NCBI RefSeq assembly: GCF_036090055.1
Contig: NZ_CP107970.1
Coordinates: 994,501 to 1,058,500, forward strand
From: Nocardioides sp. NBC_00368
Lineage (GTDB): Bacteria > Actinomycetota > Actinomycetes > Propionibacteriales > Nocardioidaceae
Reading direction: 5' to 3'
Length of the DNA: 64,000 nucleotides
In this document: positions 15,593-24,080 of the stretch, one piece after another
How positions within the stretch are numbered: the stretch's first letter is position 1
Layout: each line of letters starts with the position of its first letter
The notes under the pieces: generated by a model
What the model was told of the DNA's origin: nothing
Databases searched by the model: none
The model's input: only the letters and a program-made list of their open reading frames with translations
Program-made: the position numbers and the translations under genes

Positions 15593-16347
15593 GAGATCTC
15601 CTTGAGGATGCGTACGTCGGTGCGGATCCCCGCCGCGGACGGGCGGGTGTTGTCGATGGTGAAGGTGACGCGGTCGGGCCGGTAGCGGTCGTCGGCGTAC
15701 TCCAGCGGTGTGCCGTCGGCGGCGGTCGCCCGGCGTCGCTCCCGCAGGAGCGGGCTGCCGACGGCGATGTCGAGCAGGTCGGCGTCGGTCTCGTCGGCGG
15801 CGACCGCGTCCATGGTGTGGCGGGCGCCGTGCAGGTCGACGCCGGCGTTGGTGAGGTAGGCGTAGAGCGACCCGGAGTCGGGGTCGAAGTCGAAGAGCAG
15901 CCGTCCGACGCTCTCCACGAACGTGCTGCGCTCGAGCATCGCGGGACGGCCGTCGAGGAGACGGAGCCGGAGCACGTCGACGACCGGGTCACCCTCGTCG
16001 ATGTCGAGCGCCTCGGCGGCCGCGGCGGTGGCGCCTCGCCGGGCGACCTCGATGGTGCGCTGGCCTGCGGTGCGGCCGATCTGCTGCACCCAGGCGCTGA
16101 ACGAGATCAGCTGCTCGAAGGGCTGGCCGAGGGCCGTGTCGCGCACGGTCGGCGGACGCCCCTGGCCGCCGGTGAGGAGCCCCTCGCGGCGCAGGGTCGC
16201 CAGCGCCGTGCGGATCGTGCCGCGGGAGGCCCCGAACTGCTCGCACAGCTGCGCCTCCGACGGGATCGGTGCGCCGGTCGGCAGCTCGCCGCCGATGATC
16301 CGGGCTCGGATGGCCTCCGCGACCTGGGTGTGCAACGGACTGCTCAT
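15589..16347 (-). CDS. GntR-family repressor (HutC/PhnF type, UTRA domain)
   Basis: A 252-residue regulator with an N-terminal winged helix (residues about 5-70: PSEAQLCEQFGASRGTIRTA, then LATLRREGLL) and a C-terminal UTRA ligand domain (DGRPAMLERSTF and DGTPLEYADDRYRPDRVTF). GntR/UTRA proteins often control phosphonate uptake and breakdown. It is the first gene of the leftward unit and overlaps the hydrolase gene by four bases. Two inverted repeats in the gap to the rightward operon (16362-16377 and 16450-16465) are likely binding sites for control in both directions. Confidence 0.9.
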   Translation of the reverse strand: MSSPLHTQVAEAIRARIIGGELPTGAPIPSEAQLCEQFGASRGTIRTALATLRREGLLTGGQGRPPTVRDTALGQPFEQLISFSAWVQQIGRTAGQRTIEVARRGATAAAAEALDIDEGDPVVDVLRLRLLDGRPAMLERSTFVESVGRLLFDFDPDSGSLYAYLTNAGVDLHGARHTMDAVAADETDADLLDIAVGSPLLRERRRATAADGTPLEYADDRYRPDRVTFTIDNTRPSAAGIRTDVRILKEIS

Positions 16348-16361
16348 GCCGGCAGGCTACA

Positions 16362-16377
16362 ACTTGATCAGACAAGT
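16362..16377. promoter_or_regulatory. Operator candidate 1 for the phosphonate GntR repressor
   Basis: ACTTGATCAGACAAGT has ACTTG/CAAGT arms around six bases, 15 bases before the gntR start. Half-sites resemble the second site at 16450-16465. Confidence 0.5.
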
Positions 16378-16449
16378 CCGGACGCTTGGATGGTGAACAG
16401 CAGGAGAACGCTGATCAAGCCGCATGGGGCAGAGAAGAACGACCGGTTA

Positions 16450-16465
16450 ACTTGTCTGTACATGT
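16450..16465. promoter_or_regulatory. Operator candidate 2 for the phosphonate GntR repressor
   Basis: ACTTGTCTGTACATGT combines an ACTTG half-site with a near-mirror ACATGT and contains TTGTCTGTACA. It lies 49 bases before the preferred start of the FAD oxidoreductase gene, in a promoter-like position. Confidence 0.5.
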
Positions 16466-16513
16466 TCGCTCCAGGTGTTGACCGGGCTGGTGCCGGGCAG
16501 AAGTGTTCGGGCC

Positions 16514-17671
16514 GTGCCAACTCATTCGATCACCACGGACACGGCCGCTGACCTCGTCGTCATCGGCGCCGGGATCGTCGGCCTAGCGCATGCCGCCGAA
16601 GGGCTCGCGCGGGGCCTTCGGGTCCACGTCATCGAGCGTGACGAGCGCGCCGTGGGCGCCTCGGTCCGCAACTTCGGCCACGTCTGCGCCACCGCCCAGT
16701 CAGGCCAGGCGCTGACGTACGCCCTCGCCGCCCGGGAGCGCTGGATCACCCTCGGCGAGCAGGCGGGTTTCGGGGTCAAGGAGACCGGCACCGTCGTCGT
16801 CGCCCGCACCGAGGCGGAGCTGGCCGTGCTCGGGGAGTTCGCCGCCGCCCGCGGCACCGAGCAGGCGCTCCTGCTCGACTCCGACGCCACCCGCGCCCTG
16901 TTCCCGCCGGCCACCGCGGATGTCCTCGGCGGCGCCCACCTGCCCCTCGACCTCCGCGTCGACCCCCGCGAGGCGCTTCCCGCGATCGCCGCCTGGCTCG
17001 AGGCCCAGGGCGTCCGGTTCAGCTGGGCGACCCACGTCGGCGCCGTCGACCCCGTCGCGGACGGCGTCCAGATCCGCACCAGCCGCGGAACCGTCCGTTC
17101 CGCCCGGGTCGTGCACGCCACGGGCCACGACGTCGACCGGCTCTTCCCGCAGGTGGCCGAGAAGGCAGGCGTACGCCGCTGCCGGCTGCAGATGCTCGAG
17201 GTCGCGCCTCCGGGCGATGTCGAGATCGAGCCTGCGGTGCTGACCGGGCTCTCCATGCTGCGCTACGGCGGGTTCGCCGAGACCACGGCCGCGGCCGGCG
17301 TACGCACGCAGTTCGAGGCCACCGGCCCCGAGCTCCTCGACGTCGTCATGAACCTCATGCTCACCCAGCGCCCCGGAACCGACGGCCGGCCCGGCTCGAT
17401 CGTCCTGGGCGACACCCACCACTACGACCGCACGCACCAGCCCTTCGACGACGAGTACGTCGCCGAGCTGGTGCTGCGGGAAGGGGCGCGGCTGCTCGGG
17501 GCCCCGCTCACCATCCGGCGTCGCTGGCGAGGGGTCTACGCGGACTCGCCGCACACCGACTTCCTCGTCGACGAGCCGTTCCCGGGCCTCCGGGTCGTCT
17601 CGGTGACGTCGGGCATCGGCATGACCACCGCACTGGGCCTCGCGCCCGCCGTTCTCGACCAGCTGCTCTGA
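16514..17671 (+). CDS. FAD-dependent oxidoreductase of the phosphonate type (TIGR03364)
   Basis: A DAO/glycine-oxidase-fold flavoenzyme (about 385 aa), probably oxidising an amino- or N-methyl-aminophosphonate to the aldehyde. The N-terminus has the dinucleotide motif VVIGAGIVGLAHAAEG, then VIERDERAVGASVRNFGHV, which is characteristic of this subfamily. The C-terminal FAD contact is SVTSGIGMTTALGLAPAVLDQ. An in-frame GTG at 16475 exists, but the GTG at 16514 leaves room for the operator and gives a family-like N-terminus. The gene leads the rightward unit with phnD, phnC, phnE and an alcohol dehydrogenase. This family is repeatedly found next to phosphonatase-like hydrolases, as here. Confidence 0.9.
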   Translation: MPTHSITTDTAADLVVIGAGIVGLAHAAEGLARGLRVHVIERDERAVGASVRNFGHVCATAQSGQALTYALAARERWITLGEQAGFGVKETGTVVVARTEAELAVLGEFAAARGTEQALLLDSDATRALFPPATADVLGGAHLPLDLRVDPREALPAIAAWLEAQGVRFSWATHVGAVDPVADGVQIRTSRGTVRSARVVHATGHDVDRLFPQVAEKAGVRRCRLQMLEVAPPGDVEIEPAVLTGLSMLRYGGFAETTAAAGVRTQFEATGPELLDVVMNLMLTQRPGTDGRPGSIVLGDTHHYDRTHQPFDDEYVAELVLREGARLLGAPLTIRRRWRGVYADSPHTDFLVDEPFPGLRVVSVTSGIGMTTALGLAPAVLDQLL

Positions 17672-17689
17672 TCACAGGAGAAGACCGAC

Positions 17690-18631
17690 ATGTCCAAGCT
17701 GCGCTCCCTCACCGCGCTCGCGGGTGCTGCGACCCTGACCCTCGCCCTGGCCGCCTGCGGCGGCGGGGCGACTCCCGAGAAGGCCGCCGCGGGCGGCGAG
17801 GTCGGCCCCGACCAGATCTGCCCCGACGGCACCTTGACCATGGGCGTCGAGCCGTTCGAGGACCCCAAGAACCTGATCCCCGTCTACGAGACCCTGGGCA
17901 AGGCCCTCGGCGAGGAGCTCGGCTGCGAGGTCGAGGTGCAGATCTCCGACACGTACGTCGCCGAGATCCTCGCCATGCAGAACGGCAAGCTCGACATCGG
18001 CCAGTTCGGGCCGCTGGGCTACGTCTTCGCCCAGAAGCAGGCCGGTGCCACGCCGCTGGCCTCGTTCGCGGGCGAGGACGGCAAGGTCTCCTCCTACACC
18101 GGCGGCATCTGGGTCCCCGAGGACTCGCCGATCGAGTCCGTCGAGGATCTGAGGGGCAAGACCCTGGCCCTGTCCGAGTCGGGCTCCACCTCCGGTGACG
18201 CGGTGCCGCGCAAGGCGCTGATCGACGCCGGGATCGAGAAGGACGTCAAGGCGGAGTACGCCGGTGGCCACACCGAGGCGCTCCTGGCCCTGGTCAACGG
18301 CAAGGTCGACGCCGCCGAGATCAACAGCCAGACCCTGGCCTCGGCGACGGCCGAGGGCCAGTTCGACGAGTCGGCCTTCCGCCGGATCTGGGAGTCCGAG
18401 CCGATCCTGAACGACCCGATCGCCGCGGGCCCGAACATGACGCCCGAGGTGTCGAAAGCCGTGCAGGAGGCGCTGCTGAACCTGCCGGCCGAGTCGGTCG
18501 AGAAGATCGGCGAGTACCTCGACTTCACCCCGCCCGCCGGCAAGCCGGCGCTGGTCGCGGTGACCGACGAGGACTACCAGCCCGTCACCGATCTGGCCGA
18601 GGCCCTCGACCTGACCACGGACGACCTCTGA
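17690..18631 (+). CDS. phnD: Phosphonate ABC transporter, substrate-binding lipoprotein
   Basis: A 313-residue PhnD-type binding protein anchored outside the membrane. The signal peptide ends in the lipobox LALAAC, and Cys is the likely lipidated residue. The mature part has the PhnD/PtxB fold, with VEPFEDPKNLIPVYETLGKA, LDIGQFGPLGYVFA and SEGSGSTSGD-like (ALSESGSTSGDAVPRKAL) phosphonate-contact regions. It delivers the substrate to PhnE/PhnC. It follows the FAD oxidoreductase by 18 bases and its stop abuts the phnC region, so it belongs to one operon. Confidence 0.93.
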   Translation: MSKLRSLTALAGAATLTLALAACGGGATPEKAAAGGEVGPDQICPDGTLTMGVEPFEDPKNLIPVYETLGKALGEELGCEVEVQISDTYVAEILAMQNGKLDIGQFGPLGYVFAQKQAGATPLASFAGEDGKVSSYTGGIWVPEDSPIESVEDLRGKTLALSESGSTSGDAVPRKALIDAGIEKDVKAEYAGGHTEALLALVNGKVDAAEINSQTLASATAEGQFDESAFRRIWESEPILNDPIAAGPNMTPEVSKAVQEALLNLPAESVEKIGEYLDFTPPAGKPALVAVTDEDYQPVTDLAEALDLTTDDL

Positions 18632-18660
18632 TGGGCGCTGGTCACCTCTCCGGAGCGGCC

Positions 18661-19437
18661 ATGCTGCGTGTCGACGGCCTGAGGAAGGCGTTCGGGGAGA
18701 AGACGGTCCTGGACGGTCTGTCCTTCGAGGTCGCCTCCGGGGAGGTGGTCAGCCTGCTGGGGGCCAACGGCTCGGGCAAGTCCACCTCGCTGCGCTGCGT
18801 GGTCGGTCTGGAGCGTCCCGACGCCGGCACGATCACCGTCGACGGGGTCGACGCCAGGCCCGGCGCGGCGATGCCGACGGTGGCGATGGTCTTCCAGAAG
18901 ATCCATCTGGTGCCCCGCCGCAGCCTGCTCGACAACGTCTGCGCGGGCGCGCTCGGGCGGCTCGGCCTGAGTCGCTCCTGGTCGGTGCTGGCCTTTCCGC
19001 GCGAGGTCCAGGCCGAGGCGATGGCGTGCCTGGACCGGGTCGGCCTCGCCGACCGTGCCCGGGAGAAGGCGGGCCGTCTCTCCGGCGGCCAGCAGCAGCG
19101 GGTCGCCGTCGCCCGCGCGCTGTGCCAGCGGGCCAAGGTGCTGCTCGCCGACGAACCGGTCTCAGCGCTCGACCCGGCCGCCTCGGAGCAGGTGATGAAC
19201 CTCCTCCGTTCGCTGGCCGACGACGACGGGCTCGCCGTCGCCGCGGTGCTCCACCAGCCCGACCTGGCGCGCCGCTTCTCCGACCGCATCCTCGGACTGG
19301 CCGGCGGGCGGCTGGTCTTCGACAGCAGCAGTGCCGAGGTCGACGACGAGATGGTGGCCGGCCTCTATCGGCCCGCCCTGGAGGCGCTGGAGGCGGCCGA
19401 GGCCGCCGAGGCCGCCGAGATGAGGGAGTACGCATGA
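18661..19437 (+). CDS. phnC: Phosphonate ABC transporter, ATP-binding protein
   Basis: A 258-residue ABC ATPase that powers phosphonate import. It has Walker A LLGANGSGKSTSLR, signature LSGGQQQRVAVARAL and Walker B VLLADEPVSALDP, followed by the switch His in VLHQPDLA. I prefer the ATG at 18661 because GGAG lies six bases before it and similarity begins at MLRVDGLRKAF. A start at 18631, sharing one base with the phnD stop, is possible and adds ten residues. The C-terminus carries a low-complexity run of Ala-Ala-Glu repeats. Its stop overlaps the phnE start in an ATGA. Confidence 0.92.
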   Translation: MLRVDGLRKAFGEKTVLDGLSFEVASGEVVSLLGANGSGKSTSLRCVVGLERPDAGTITVDGVDARPGAAMPTVAMVFQKIHLVPRRSLLDNVCAGALGRLGLSRSWSVLAFPREVQAEAMACLDRVGLADRAREKAGRLSGGQQQRVAVARALCQRAKVLLADEPVSALDPAASEQVMNLLRSLADDDGLAVAAVLHQPDLARRFSDRILGLAGGRLVFDSSSAEVDDEMVAGLYRPALEALEAAEAAEAAEMREYA

Positions 19438-20309
19438 GCACGGTGACCAAGAATCCCGACCCGGGTCTGGAGATCCCGCCACGCTTCCGCCCGGCGGGGG
19501 TCGCCCTCGCAGTGGTCATCACGATCGGCCTGGTCGTCGTGCACTGGTACGCCGCCGTGCAGACGAACACCTCGCCCAAGGAGCTCCTCGAGGGCTGGCG
19601 GGGGCTGTGGAACTTCCTGTTCGGGGTCGACCGCACCTACCCGAACGGCAAGACCATCCACCAGGACGGCGCCTTCCCGCTCGACCTGCGCTGGTCCGAG
19701 ACGATCCGCCCCGGCCTGGAGTACTGCCTGCTGACGATCTGGATCGGCCTGCTCGGCACGACCCTGTCGATCCCGGTGGCGCTGTTCTTCGCGGTGATCT
19801 CCTCGCGGACGACCAATCGGTTCGTGCCGCTGTGGCTGCTGGGCCGCGCGGTGATGTCGGTGCTGCGCGCGATCCCCGAGACGGTCTACGCGCTGATGTT
19901 CATCGCCGCGGTCGGCTTCGGAGCCTTCCCCGGCGTGATCGCGCTGGCGATCCACAACGTCGCGGTCATGGGCAAGCTCTGGTCCGAGGCCATGGACGAG
20001 GTGGACCAGGGGCCCGTCGAGGCGCTCCGCGTGGCCGGGGCCTCGCCCGCGCAGTCGGCTGCGCACGCGGTGCTGCCCGCGGTGATGCCGTCGCTGCTGG
20101 GCCTGCTGCTCTACCGGTTCGACACCAACGTACGCAGCTCGGTCATCCTCGGCACCGTCGGTGCCGGCGGCATCGGGTTCTTCATCAAGACCGAGGTGGA
20201 CAGCTTCCACTTCGACACGATGATGACCTACGTCTGCATGGTGATCGTGCTGATCATCGCCATCGACCTCTTCTCGGCGTGGCTGCGCCGGAAGGTCGGC
20301 GCGGTCTGA
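19434..20309 (+). CDS. phnE: Phosphonate ABC transporter, permease
   Basis: A 291-residue permease with about six membrane segments (for example VALAVVITIGLVVVHWYAAV, CLLTIWIGLLGTTLSIPVALFFAV and MTYVCMVIVLIIAIDLFSAW). The EAA loop that contacts PhnC reads EALRVAGASPAQSAAHAVLP. The ATG at 19434 overlaps the phnC stop. The longer open frame upstream of it is antisense-like noise inside phnC. The stop shares one base with the start of the next gene. Confidence 0.93.
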   Translation: MSTVTKNPDPGLEIPPRFRPAGVALAVVITIGLVVVHWYAAVQTNTSPKELLEGWRGLWNFLFGVDRTYPNGKTIHQDGAFPLDLRWSETIRPGLEYCLLTIWIGLLGTTLSIPVALFFAVISSRTTNRFVPLWLLGRAVMSVLRAIPETVYALMFIAAVGFGAFPGVIALAIHNVAVMGKLWSEAMDEVDQGPVEALRVAGASPAQSAAHAVLPAVMPSLLGLLLYRFDTNVRSSVILGTVGAGGIGFFIKTEVDSFHFDTMMTYVCMVIVLIIAIDLFSAWLRRKVGAV

Positions 20310-21298
20310 TGGCGCGGGTGGCGGTGTGGCGCGGCGGCACCGAGGTGACCCTGGAGGCCGTGGCCCTCCCTGAGCCGGGCCCGGGGGAGACCCTCGTCGA
20401 GATCGACCTGGCGACGGTGTGCGGCTCCGACCACCACACCGTCTCCGGCCGGCGGCCCGGCGCCTGTCCGAGCGTGCTCGGCCACGAGGGCGTCGGCCGG
20501 ATCGTCGGCACCGGGCAGCGGGTGGTCTGGGGCGTCACCGTGTCGTGCGGCACCTGCGACCGCTGCCTGCGTGGCCTCACCGCGAAGTGCCGCTCGTTAC
20601 GCAAGCTCGGGCACGAGGCCTACCAGGTGGCCTGGCCGCTCTCGGGCACCTATGCCACCCACGTGCTCCTGCCCGCCGGCACCGCCGTGGTGCCGGTCCC
20701 GGACACGCTGACCGACGCGGTCGCGGCGCCCGCCGGGTGCGCGACCGCCACCGTGATGGCGGCGCTGGAGCGGGCCGGCTCGCTGCGGGGCCGCCGGGTC
20801 CTGGTGGTCGGCGCCGGGATGCTCGGTCTCACCGCGATCGCGGCTGCGGCAGACGCCGCTGCGGCCGAGGTCGTGGTGAGCGACGTCGTCCCCGCCCGGC
20901 TGGAGCTCGCTTCCGAGTTCGGCGCCACCTCGACGCTCTCGGCCGGTCAGGGGATCGGGCCGGTCGACGTCGCGATGGACTTCTCCGGGGCCGCGCCGGC
21001 GATCGAGGCGGCACTCGGTGCGCTCGACGTCGGTGGCTCCCTCGTCCTGGTGGGCTCGGTCTCCCCGGGGCCCGCGATCTCGGTCGACCCGGAGAGCATC
21101 GTGCGGGGGTGGCGGTCGGTCAGCGGCGTACACAACTACGAGCGGCGGCACCTCGAGCAGGCGGTGGCGTTCCTGGCCGACTCGGACCGCCCCTGGGCCG
21201 AGCTGGTCGAGGAGCCCGTCGGGCTGGACCGGGTCGGCGACGTACTGACGAGGGAGCTGGGCAGGCCGCGGTCGTCCGTGCGTCCGAGGGAGGACTAG
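20309..21298 (+). CDS. Zinc-binding alcohol dehydrogenase, phosphonate-associated (TIGR03366 type)
   Basis: A 329-residue medium-chain dehydrogenase/reductase. The catalytic zinc region is TVCGSDHHTVSG with GHEGVGRIVG; the structural zinc cysteines are SCGTCDRCLRGLTAKC; the nucleotide-binding loop is VLVVGAGMLGLTAIA. Members of this branch recur in phosphonate-breakdown clusters, but the substrate is not established. An aldehyde or alcohol formed by the FAD oxidoreductase is plausible. It starts one base inside the phnE stop and appears to close the operon. Confidence 0.88.
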   Translation: MARVAVWRGGTEVTLEAVALPEPGPGETLVEIDLATVCGSDHHTVSGRRPGACPSVLGHEGVGRIVGTGQRVVWGVTVSCGTCDRCLRGLTAKCRSLRKLGHEAYQVAWPLSGTYATHVLLPAGTAVVPVPDTLTDAVAAPAGCATATVMAALERAGSLRGRRVLVVGAGMLGLTAIAAAADAAAAEVVVSDVVPARLELASEFGATSTLSAGQGIGPVDVAMDFSGAAPAIEAALGALDVGGSLVLVGSVSPGPAISVDPESIVRGWRSVSGVHNYERRHLEQAVAFLADSDRPWAELVEEPVGLDRVGDVLTRELGRPRSSVRPRED

Positions 21299-21309
21299 GC
21301 TCGCCCCTC

Positions 21310-21762
21310 ATGACCGAGTTCGCCGCCGTGATCCTTGTCGACCGTCGTGGATGGGTGATGCTCCAGGAGCGTGACGAGCATCCGACGATCGCGCCGGAGA
21401 AGTGGTCCTTCAGCGGAGGCCACCTCGAGCCGGGGGAGGACCCGGTGACTGGAGCGGTCCGCGAGCTCGAGGAGGAGACCGAGGTGCGCCTCGCCCCCGA
21501 GGCCCTCGAGCCGGTCGCCGTCCAGGAGCTCCGCCACCCCGAGACCGGCACCGACGACAGGATCCATCTCTACGCCGCCGGTGTCGACCTCACCGACGCC
21601 GACATCGTGTGCCACGAGGGCCGCCAGATCGTCTTCGTCGACCCCGCGAAGGCGCCTGACCTGGACCTCAGCGACTCCGCCCGGATCGGGCTCGCGCGGT
21701 TCCTCGGATCGCCCCAGCACGTGGCGCTATCCGGGTCGGAGCCCGTCAGGGTGGAGACGTAG
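21310..21762 (+). CDS. Nudix hydrolase
   Basis: A 150-residue protein of the Nudix fold, which cleaves nucleoside-diphosphate-linked compounds. The Nudix box is nearly complete: GHLEPGEDPVTGAVRELEEE followed by TEV. The final glycine of the canonical GX5EX7REUXEEXGU box is replaced by Glu. The four metal-binding acidic positions are present. It begins 11 bases after the alcohol dehydrogenase stop and ends 11 bases before dxs, so it could be carried on either transcript. The substrate is unknown. Confidence 0.85.
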   Translation: MTEFAAVILVDRRGWVMLQERDEHPTIAPEKWSFSGGHLEPGEDPVTGAVRELEEETEVRLAPEALEPVAVQELRHPETGTDDRIHLYAAGVDLTDADIVCHEGRQIVFVDPAKAPDLDLSDSARIGLARFLGSPQHVALSGSEPVRVET

Positions 21763-21773
21763 AATCCCCTCCT

Positions 21774-23672
21774 ATGGGTCTCCTCGAACGCATCGCCGCG
21801 CCGCAGGATCTTCGTGATCTCTCCGACGACCAGCTCGAGCTCCTCGCGAGCGAGATCCGCGACCTGATGATCAGGACCGTGGCCACCAACACCGGCCACC
21901 TCGGCCCCAACCTCGGTGTGGTCGAGCTGACGCTCGCGATGCACCGCGTCTTCGACAGCCCGAGCGACAAGATCGTCTTCGACACCGGCCACCAGTCCTA
22001 CGTCCACAAGCTCGTCACCGGCCGCGCCGGCGACTTCGGCACGCTGCGCCGCGAGGGCGGGATGAGCGGCTACCCGAGCCAGTCCGAGTCCGACCACGAC
22101 CTGGTCGAGAACTCCCACGCCTCCACCGCGCTCTCCTACGCCGACGGGCTGGCCAAGGCCTACACGATCCGTGGTGAGGACCGCCACGTGGTCGCCGTGA
22201 TCGGCGACGGCGCCCTGACCGGCGGGATGGCGTGGGAGGCGCTCAACAACATCGCGATCCAGCACGACTCCAAGCTGGTCATCGTGGTCAACGACAACGG
22301 CCGCTCCTACACCCCGACCATCGGTGGCCTGGCCACCGCGCTGACCTCGCTGCGCACCAACCCCCGCTACGAGCTTCTCCTCGACATGGTCAAGCGCCGC
22401 CTCAACGCGGTGCCCGGGATCGGCGCGATGGCCTACGACGCGCTGCACGCGGTGAAGAAGGGGCTCAAGGACGCGGTCGCGCCCCAGGGTCTCTTCGAGG
22501 ACCTCGGCCTGAAGTACGTCGGCCCCGTCGACGGCCACGACCGGCACGCGCTCGAGCAGGCACTGACCTCGGCCAAGAAGTTCGGCGGCCCGGTGATCGT
22601 GCACGCGATCACCCGCAAGGGCTACGGCTACGACCCGGCTGAGCGCCACGAGGCCGACCAGTTCCACTCGCCGGGTCCCTTCGACGTCCAGACCGGAGCC
22701 GAGAAGCCCAAGGGCCGGATCTGGACCGACCACTTCTCCGACGCGATCGTGCGGCTGGGGGAGAGCCGACCGGACATCGTCGCGATCACCGCGGCGATGA
22801 TGCACCCGGTCGGTCTCGACGCCTTCCAGGCTCGCTTCCCCGACCGCACCTTCGACGTCGGCATCGCCGAGCAGCACGCCGCCACCTCGGCCGCCGGCCT
22901 GGCGATGGGCGGGCTCCACCCGGTCTTCGCGGTCTACGCCACCTTCCTCAACCGCGCCTTCGACCAGGTGCTGATGGACTGCGCCCTGCACCGCGCCGGG
23001 GTGACGTTCGTCCTCGACCGATCCGGGGTGACCGGTGACGACGGTGCCTCCCACAACGGCATGTGGGACATGTCGCTGCTCCAGGTCGTGCCCGGCCTCC
23101 GCCTGGCCGCGCCGCGCGACATCACCCGCCTCAACGAGCTCCTCGACGAGGCGGTCGAGGTCGATGACGCGCCCACCGTCGTCCGCTTCCCGAAGGGCCC
23201 GCCGCCCGAGGACATCCCCACGGTCTCCAAGCTCGGCGGCGGCGACGTGCTCGCCCGCGTCGGCACCAAGGACGTGCTGGTCGTCGGCGTCGGCTCGATG
23301 GCCGAGGTCGCCATGGGTGTGGCCGAGCGGCTCACCGCTCAGGGCATCGGCGTCACCGTCGTCGACCCGCGCTGGGTCAAGCCGATCGATCCGGCTCTCG
23401 TCGAGGCGGCCGCCGACCACAGCCTGGTGGTCACCATCGAGGACAACGGCGTCACCGGCGGTGTGGGGGCAGCGTTCCTGCAGACGCTGACCGCCGAGGA
23501 CGTACGCACCCCGGTGAAGATCCACGGCATCCCGCAGGAGTTCCTCGACCACGCCAAGCGGCCGAAGATCCTGGAGGCGATCGGCCTGACCCCGCAGGCG
23601 ATCGCCCTGGACACCATCGAGCGCCTGGGTGCGCTGACGTCCACTCCGCTGTCCCGAGACGTCAGCCTCTGA
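21774..23672 (+). CDS. dxs: 1-deoxy-D-xylulose-5-phosphate synthase
   Basis: First enzyme of the non-mevalonate isoprenoid pathway, joining pyruvate and glyceraldehyde-3-phosphate with thiamine diphosphate. The 632-residue length is typical. The TPP-binding motif is VAVIGDGALTGGMAWEALNN, extended by VIVVNDNGRSYTPTIGG. The catalytic His regions are TGHQSYVHKLVTGR and DIGIAEQHA-like (DVGIAEQHAATSAAGLA), and the C-terminal transketolase domain ends with VEDNGVTGGVG-like IEDNGVTGGVG. No unusual feature was seen. Confidence 0.97.
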   Translation: MGLLERIAAPQDLRDLSDDQLELLASEIRDLMIRTVATNTGHLGPNLGVVELTLAMHRVFDSPSDKIVFDTGHQSYVHKLVTGRAGDFGTLRREGGMSGYPSQSESDHDLVENSHASTALSYADGLAKAYTIRGEDRHVVAVIGDGALTGGMAWEALNNIAIQHDSKLVIVVNDNGRSYTPTIGGLATALTSLRTNPRYELLLDMVKRRLNAVPGIGAMAYDALHAVKKGLKDAVAPQGLFEDLGLKYVGPVDGHDRHALEQALTSAKKFGGPVIVHAITRKGYGYDPAERHEADQFHSPGPFDVQTGAEKPKGRIWTDHFSDAIVRLGESRPDIVAITAAMMHPVGLDAFQARFPDRTFDVGIAEQHAATSAAGLAMGGLHPVFAVYATFLNRAFDQVLMDCALHRAGVTFVLDRSGVTGDDGASHNGMWDMSLLQVVPGLRLAAPRDITRLNELLDEAVEVDDAPTVVRFPKGPPPEDIPTVSKLGGGDVLARVGTKDVLVVGVGSMAEVAMGVAERLTAQGIGVTVVDPRWVKPIDPALVEAAADHSLVVTIEDNGVTGGVGAAFLQTLTAEDVRTPVKIHGIPQEFLDHAKRPKILEAIGLTPQAIALDTIERLGALTSTPLSRDVSL

Positions 23673-23817
23673 CGCCGCGAGGCCGAATTTTGACCTTGCG
23701 GACTCCGTCTCTCCGGCCGAGCCACTGGCCAAGTTCGGCTCGTCTGCGATTAGAGTGGGTCCGTCGGGGGCGACGAGGGCCCTCGGCTTTGTCACCACAC
23801 AGCACTCGGGGGATTCC

Positions 23818-24012
23818 ATGCTCTATGACGACCTCGTGGCCGAGTTCGCCTGGTCACCTGAGCAGATGTCGGCACCGTTCGACCTCAAAGCGGCCGATGA
23901 GGTGATCCGCAAGAGGATCGAGAGCCGGCGACGCTCACCCTCACCGCAGGCGACGGTGCGCCAGCAGGCCCCGCGGCAGCGGCAGAACGCCGTCGCGCCC
24001 GAGAAGGCATGA
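23818..24012 (+). CDS. Small hypothetical protein, 64 aa
   Basis: Begins MLYDDLVAEFAWSPEQMSAP with a G-rich ribosome site before the ATG. The N-terminal half is acidic and the C-terminal half is very basic and Gln/Arg-rich (RKRIESRRRSPSPQATVRQQ). No family is recognised. It stands alone after dxs, with its own promoter-like gap of about 145 bases, and is followed by a strong hairpin. An in-frame GTG at 23755 would lengthen it by 21 residues. Confidence 0.55.
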   Translation: MLYDDLVAEFAWSPEQMSAPFDLKAADEVIRKRIESRRRSPSPQATVRQQAPRQRQNAVAPEKA

Positions 24013-24037
24013 GCTGAGGCTCCTGCAGGAACGGATC

Positions 24038-24066
24038 GGCCCCCGACCGCATGGCGGTCGGGGGCC
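24038..24066. terminator. Strong bidirectional terminator hairpin
   Basis: A perfect 13-bp stem (GGCCCCCGACCGC with GCGGTCGGGGGCC) with a 3-base loop lies between the ends of the converging small gene and fadB. Confidence 0.85.
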
Positions 24067-24080
24067 GGGCGCTTCCAGGG

